The notes under the pieces were generated by a model. That model was not told the origin of the DNA. It did no database searches and saw only the letters and a list, made by a program, of their open reading frames with translations. DNA of 64,000 nt from Streptomyces sp. NBC_01142 (GTDB taxonomy: Bacteria; Actinomycetota; Actinomycetes; Streptomycetales; Streptomycetaceae): contig NZ_JAPEOR010000001.1 of the NCBI RefSeq assembly GCF_026341125.1, forward strand, positions 558,001-622,000. Reading direction: 5' to 3'. The translations under genes and the position numbers were made by a program. Shown one piece after another: positions 63,060 to 64,000 of the stretch. Position 1 is the first letter of the stretch. Each line of letters begins with the position of its first letter.

Positions 63060-64000
63060 GCAGGTACTCGGCAAGACCGGCCGCATCCTCGCCCGCCCAG
63101 CCGACATGGCCGTCGGGGCGGATCAGGAAGAGGCCCTTTCCGTACGGCTCGTACGCGCCGATCCGGTGCGGGTGCACCCAGTCGCGCTCCAACAGGGGCA
63201 GTTCGGCGTCCGTGCCGACCGCGAGCAGGGTGAAGTGCGGGCCCCGGAAGAGATCGAAGAGCCGCCGTCCATCGGGCAGCGGGCCGTCCGGGGCGCGGTC
63301 GCCCGCCTCCAGTGCGCCCGCGCCGCCCAGGGCGAGCGGTCCGCCCCGGTAGCCGAGTCCGAGCTGCATGGTGGCCGCGCCGCGCTGCTCTTGGCCGCGG
63401 TGGATGCGGGTCGAGAGACCCAGCATCTGTTCGGCGACGGGCTGCCGCTCCTGCTCATAGGTGTCCAACAGCGCTTCGGGCGCGCCGTGGCGCAGCACCT
63501 GACCGAGCTTCCAGCCGAGGTTGTAGACGTCCTGGACGCTGGTGTTGAGGCCCTGCCCGCCGGCGGGGGAGTGGATATGGGCGGCATCACCCGCGAGGAA
63601 CACGCGCCCTTCGCGGAAGCGGTCGGCCATGGCGGCGCGCGGCCGGAAGTCCGAGGACCACAGCACCTCGGTGATGTCGTCGGCGGCCAGGTGGGTGCGG
63701 GCGGCGACCAGTGCCCGTATCCCCGCGGGCGAGAGGTCCGGCTCGCCCTGCGTGAACTGACAGACGAGCTGGAAGTCGTCGGTGCCCGGAAGCGGGCAGA
63801 CGGAGAGATGGCCGGAGCCGTCGCCGGGGAAGATGTGCCAGTTGAGCCGGTCCAGCGCGGGGATGCGGACATCGGCCACCAGCATGGGTGCGGGGTCGAC
63901 ACTCTCGCCGGTCATGGCGATGCCGAGGATCTTGCGTACGGTGCTGCGGCCGCCGTCGGCCGCGACCGCGTACGCCGCGCGCACCGTCCGTGTCCCGCCC
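63046..64000 (-). CDS. FAD-dependent aromatic monooxygenase, C-terminal part (cut by window edge)
   Basis: At least 317 residues of a PheA/TfdB-type flavoprotein hydroxylase. Present: the AADGGRSTVR motif (second FAD contact), the third FAD motif GRVFLAGDAAHIHSPAGGQG near the middle, and a C-terminal thioredoxin-like end (GKGLFLIRPDGHVGWAGEDA). Such proteins hydroxylate phenolic substrates with NAD(P)H. The frame is open to base 64000 (GGTRTVRAAYAV), so the N-terminal FAD fold lies outside the window. It overlaps the LysE gene tail to tail. Confidence 0.93.
   Translation of the reverse strand, partial: GGTRTVRAAYAVAADGGRSTVRKILGIAMTGESVDPAPMLVADVRIPALDRLNWHIFPGDGSGHLSVCPLPGTDDFQLVCQFTQGEPDLSPAGIRALVAARTHLAADDITEVLWSSDFRPRAAMADRFREGRVFLAGDAAHIHSPAGGQGLNTSVQDVYNLGWKLGQVLRHGAPEALLDTYEQERQPVAEQMLGLSTRIHRGQEQRGAATMQLGLGYRGGPLALGGAGALEAGDRAPDGPLPDGRRLFDLFRGPHFTLLAVGTDAELPLLERDWVHPHRIGAYEPYGKGLFLIRPDGHVGWAGEDAAGLAEYLLRCC

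Overview
The window is chromosomal DNA from a high-GC actinobacterium, almost certainly a Streptomyces. Signs of this are the strong G/C bias at third codon positions, frequent GTG starts, many ATGA/TGATG couplings, lipoprotein and Ala/Pro-rich linker styles, and Streptomyces-typical families (SCO4848-type membrane protein, DUF3017, DUF2690). The order purN-purH-folD-DUF3017-mdh-choline/betaine genes-glyA-trpS-carboxypeptidase-sdh resembles what I remember of the S. coelicolor core region around SCO4813-SCO4870; this was not checked. I see no rRNA, tRNA, insertion sequence, prophage or CRISPR array. It is core chromosome with small accessory cassettes.

Region by region. 1-8700: purine, one-carbon and TCA genes (purN end, purH, folD, icd, mdh), with a PG-rich membrane protein, a DUF3017 protein and a membrane-anchored XRE/DUF2690 protein. 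8.8-10.6 kb: a small membrane protein and an XRE - membrane protein - L7/L12-like cassette. 10.7-18.1 kb: a choline-oxidation plus glycine-betaine-uptake operon (aldehyde dehydrogenase, GMC oxidoreductase, ATPase, a 37-codon coupled frame, duplicated permease, binding lipoprotein). 18.3-22.8 kb: AhpD-like protein divergent from a MocR regulator, a DMT exporter, and a YgiB/YgiC-like pair. 22.8-25.6 kb: rocD divergent from glyA, whose leader carries a ZTP (pfl) riboswitch. 25.6-31.8 kb: secreted membrane-anchored protein, an ECF sigma factor fused in frame to a membrane protein, trpS, a 2'-5' RNA ligase-like protein, a DprE2-like reductase and a YihY/BrkB protein. 31.8-41.8 kb: D,D-carboxypeptidase, SCO4848-type protein, metallophosphoesterase, two-component system, MMPL transporter, and a TetR/DCC/membrane-protein operon. 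41.8-49.5 kb: hydrolase, DUF4132 protein, MFS/MarR pair, SMP-30/Lrp pair and two small proteins. 49.7-53.1 kb: sdhCDAB. 53.3-64 kb: OHCU decarboxylase-like gene, GH20 lipoprotein, two unknowns, an ECF sigma/membrane partner pair, an L,D-transpeptidase, a methylmalonyl-CoA mutase-type large subunit, a LysE exporter and a truncated flavin monooxygenase.

How the genes connect. purH consumes AICAR (ZMP) with 10-formyl-THF, folD makes that cofactor, and glyA supplies one-carbon units under a riboswitch that senses ZMP/ZTP, so the window holds sensor and pathway together. icd, mdh and sdh are TCA enzymes, and icd and mdh share a near-palindrome (consensus TCTTGACGTCAAGA) upstream. Several regulators have visible candidate operators: MocR direct repeats, paired TetR palindromes, and a bipartite palindrome between MFS and MarR. 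Gene ends are tightly packed, with repeated tail-to-tail overlaps.
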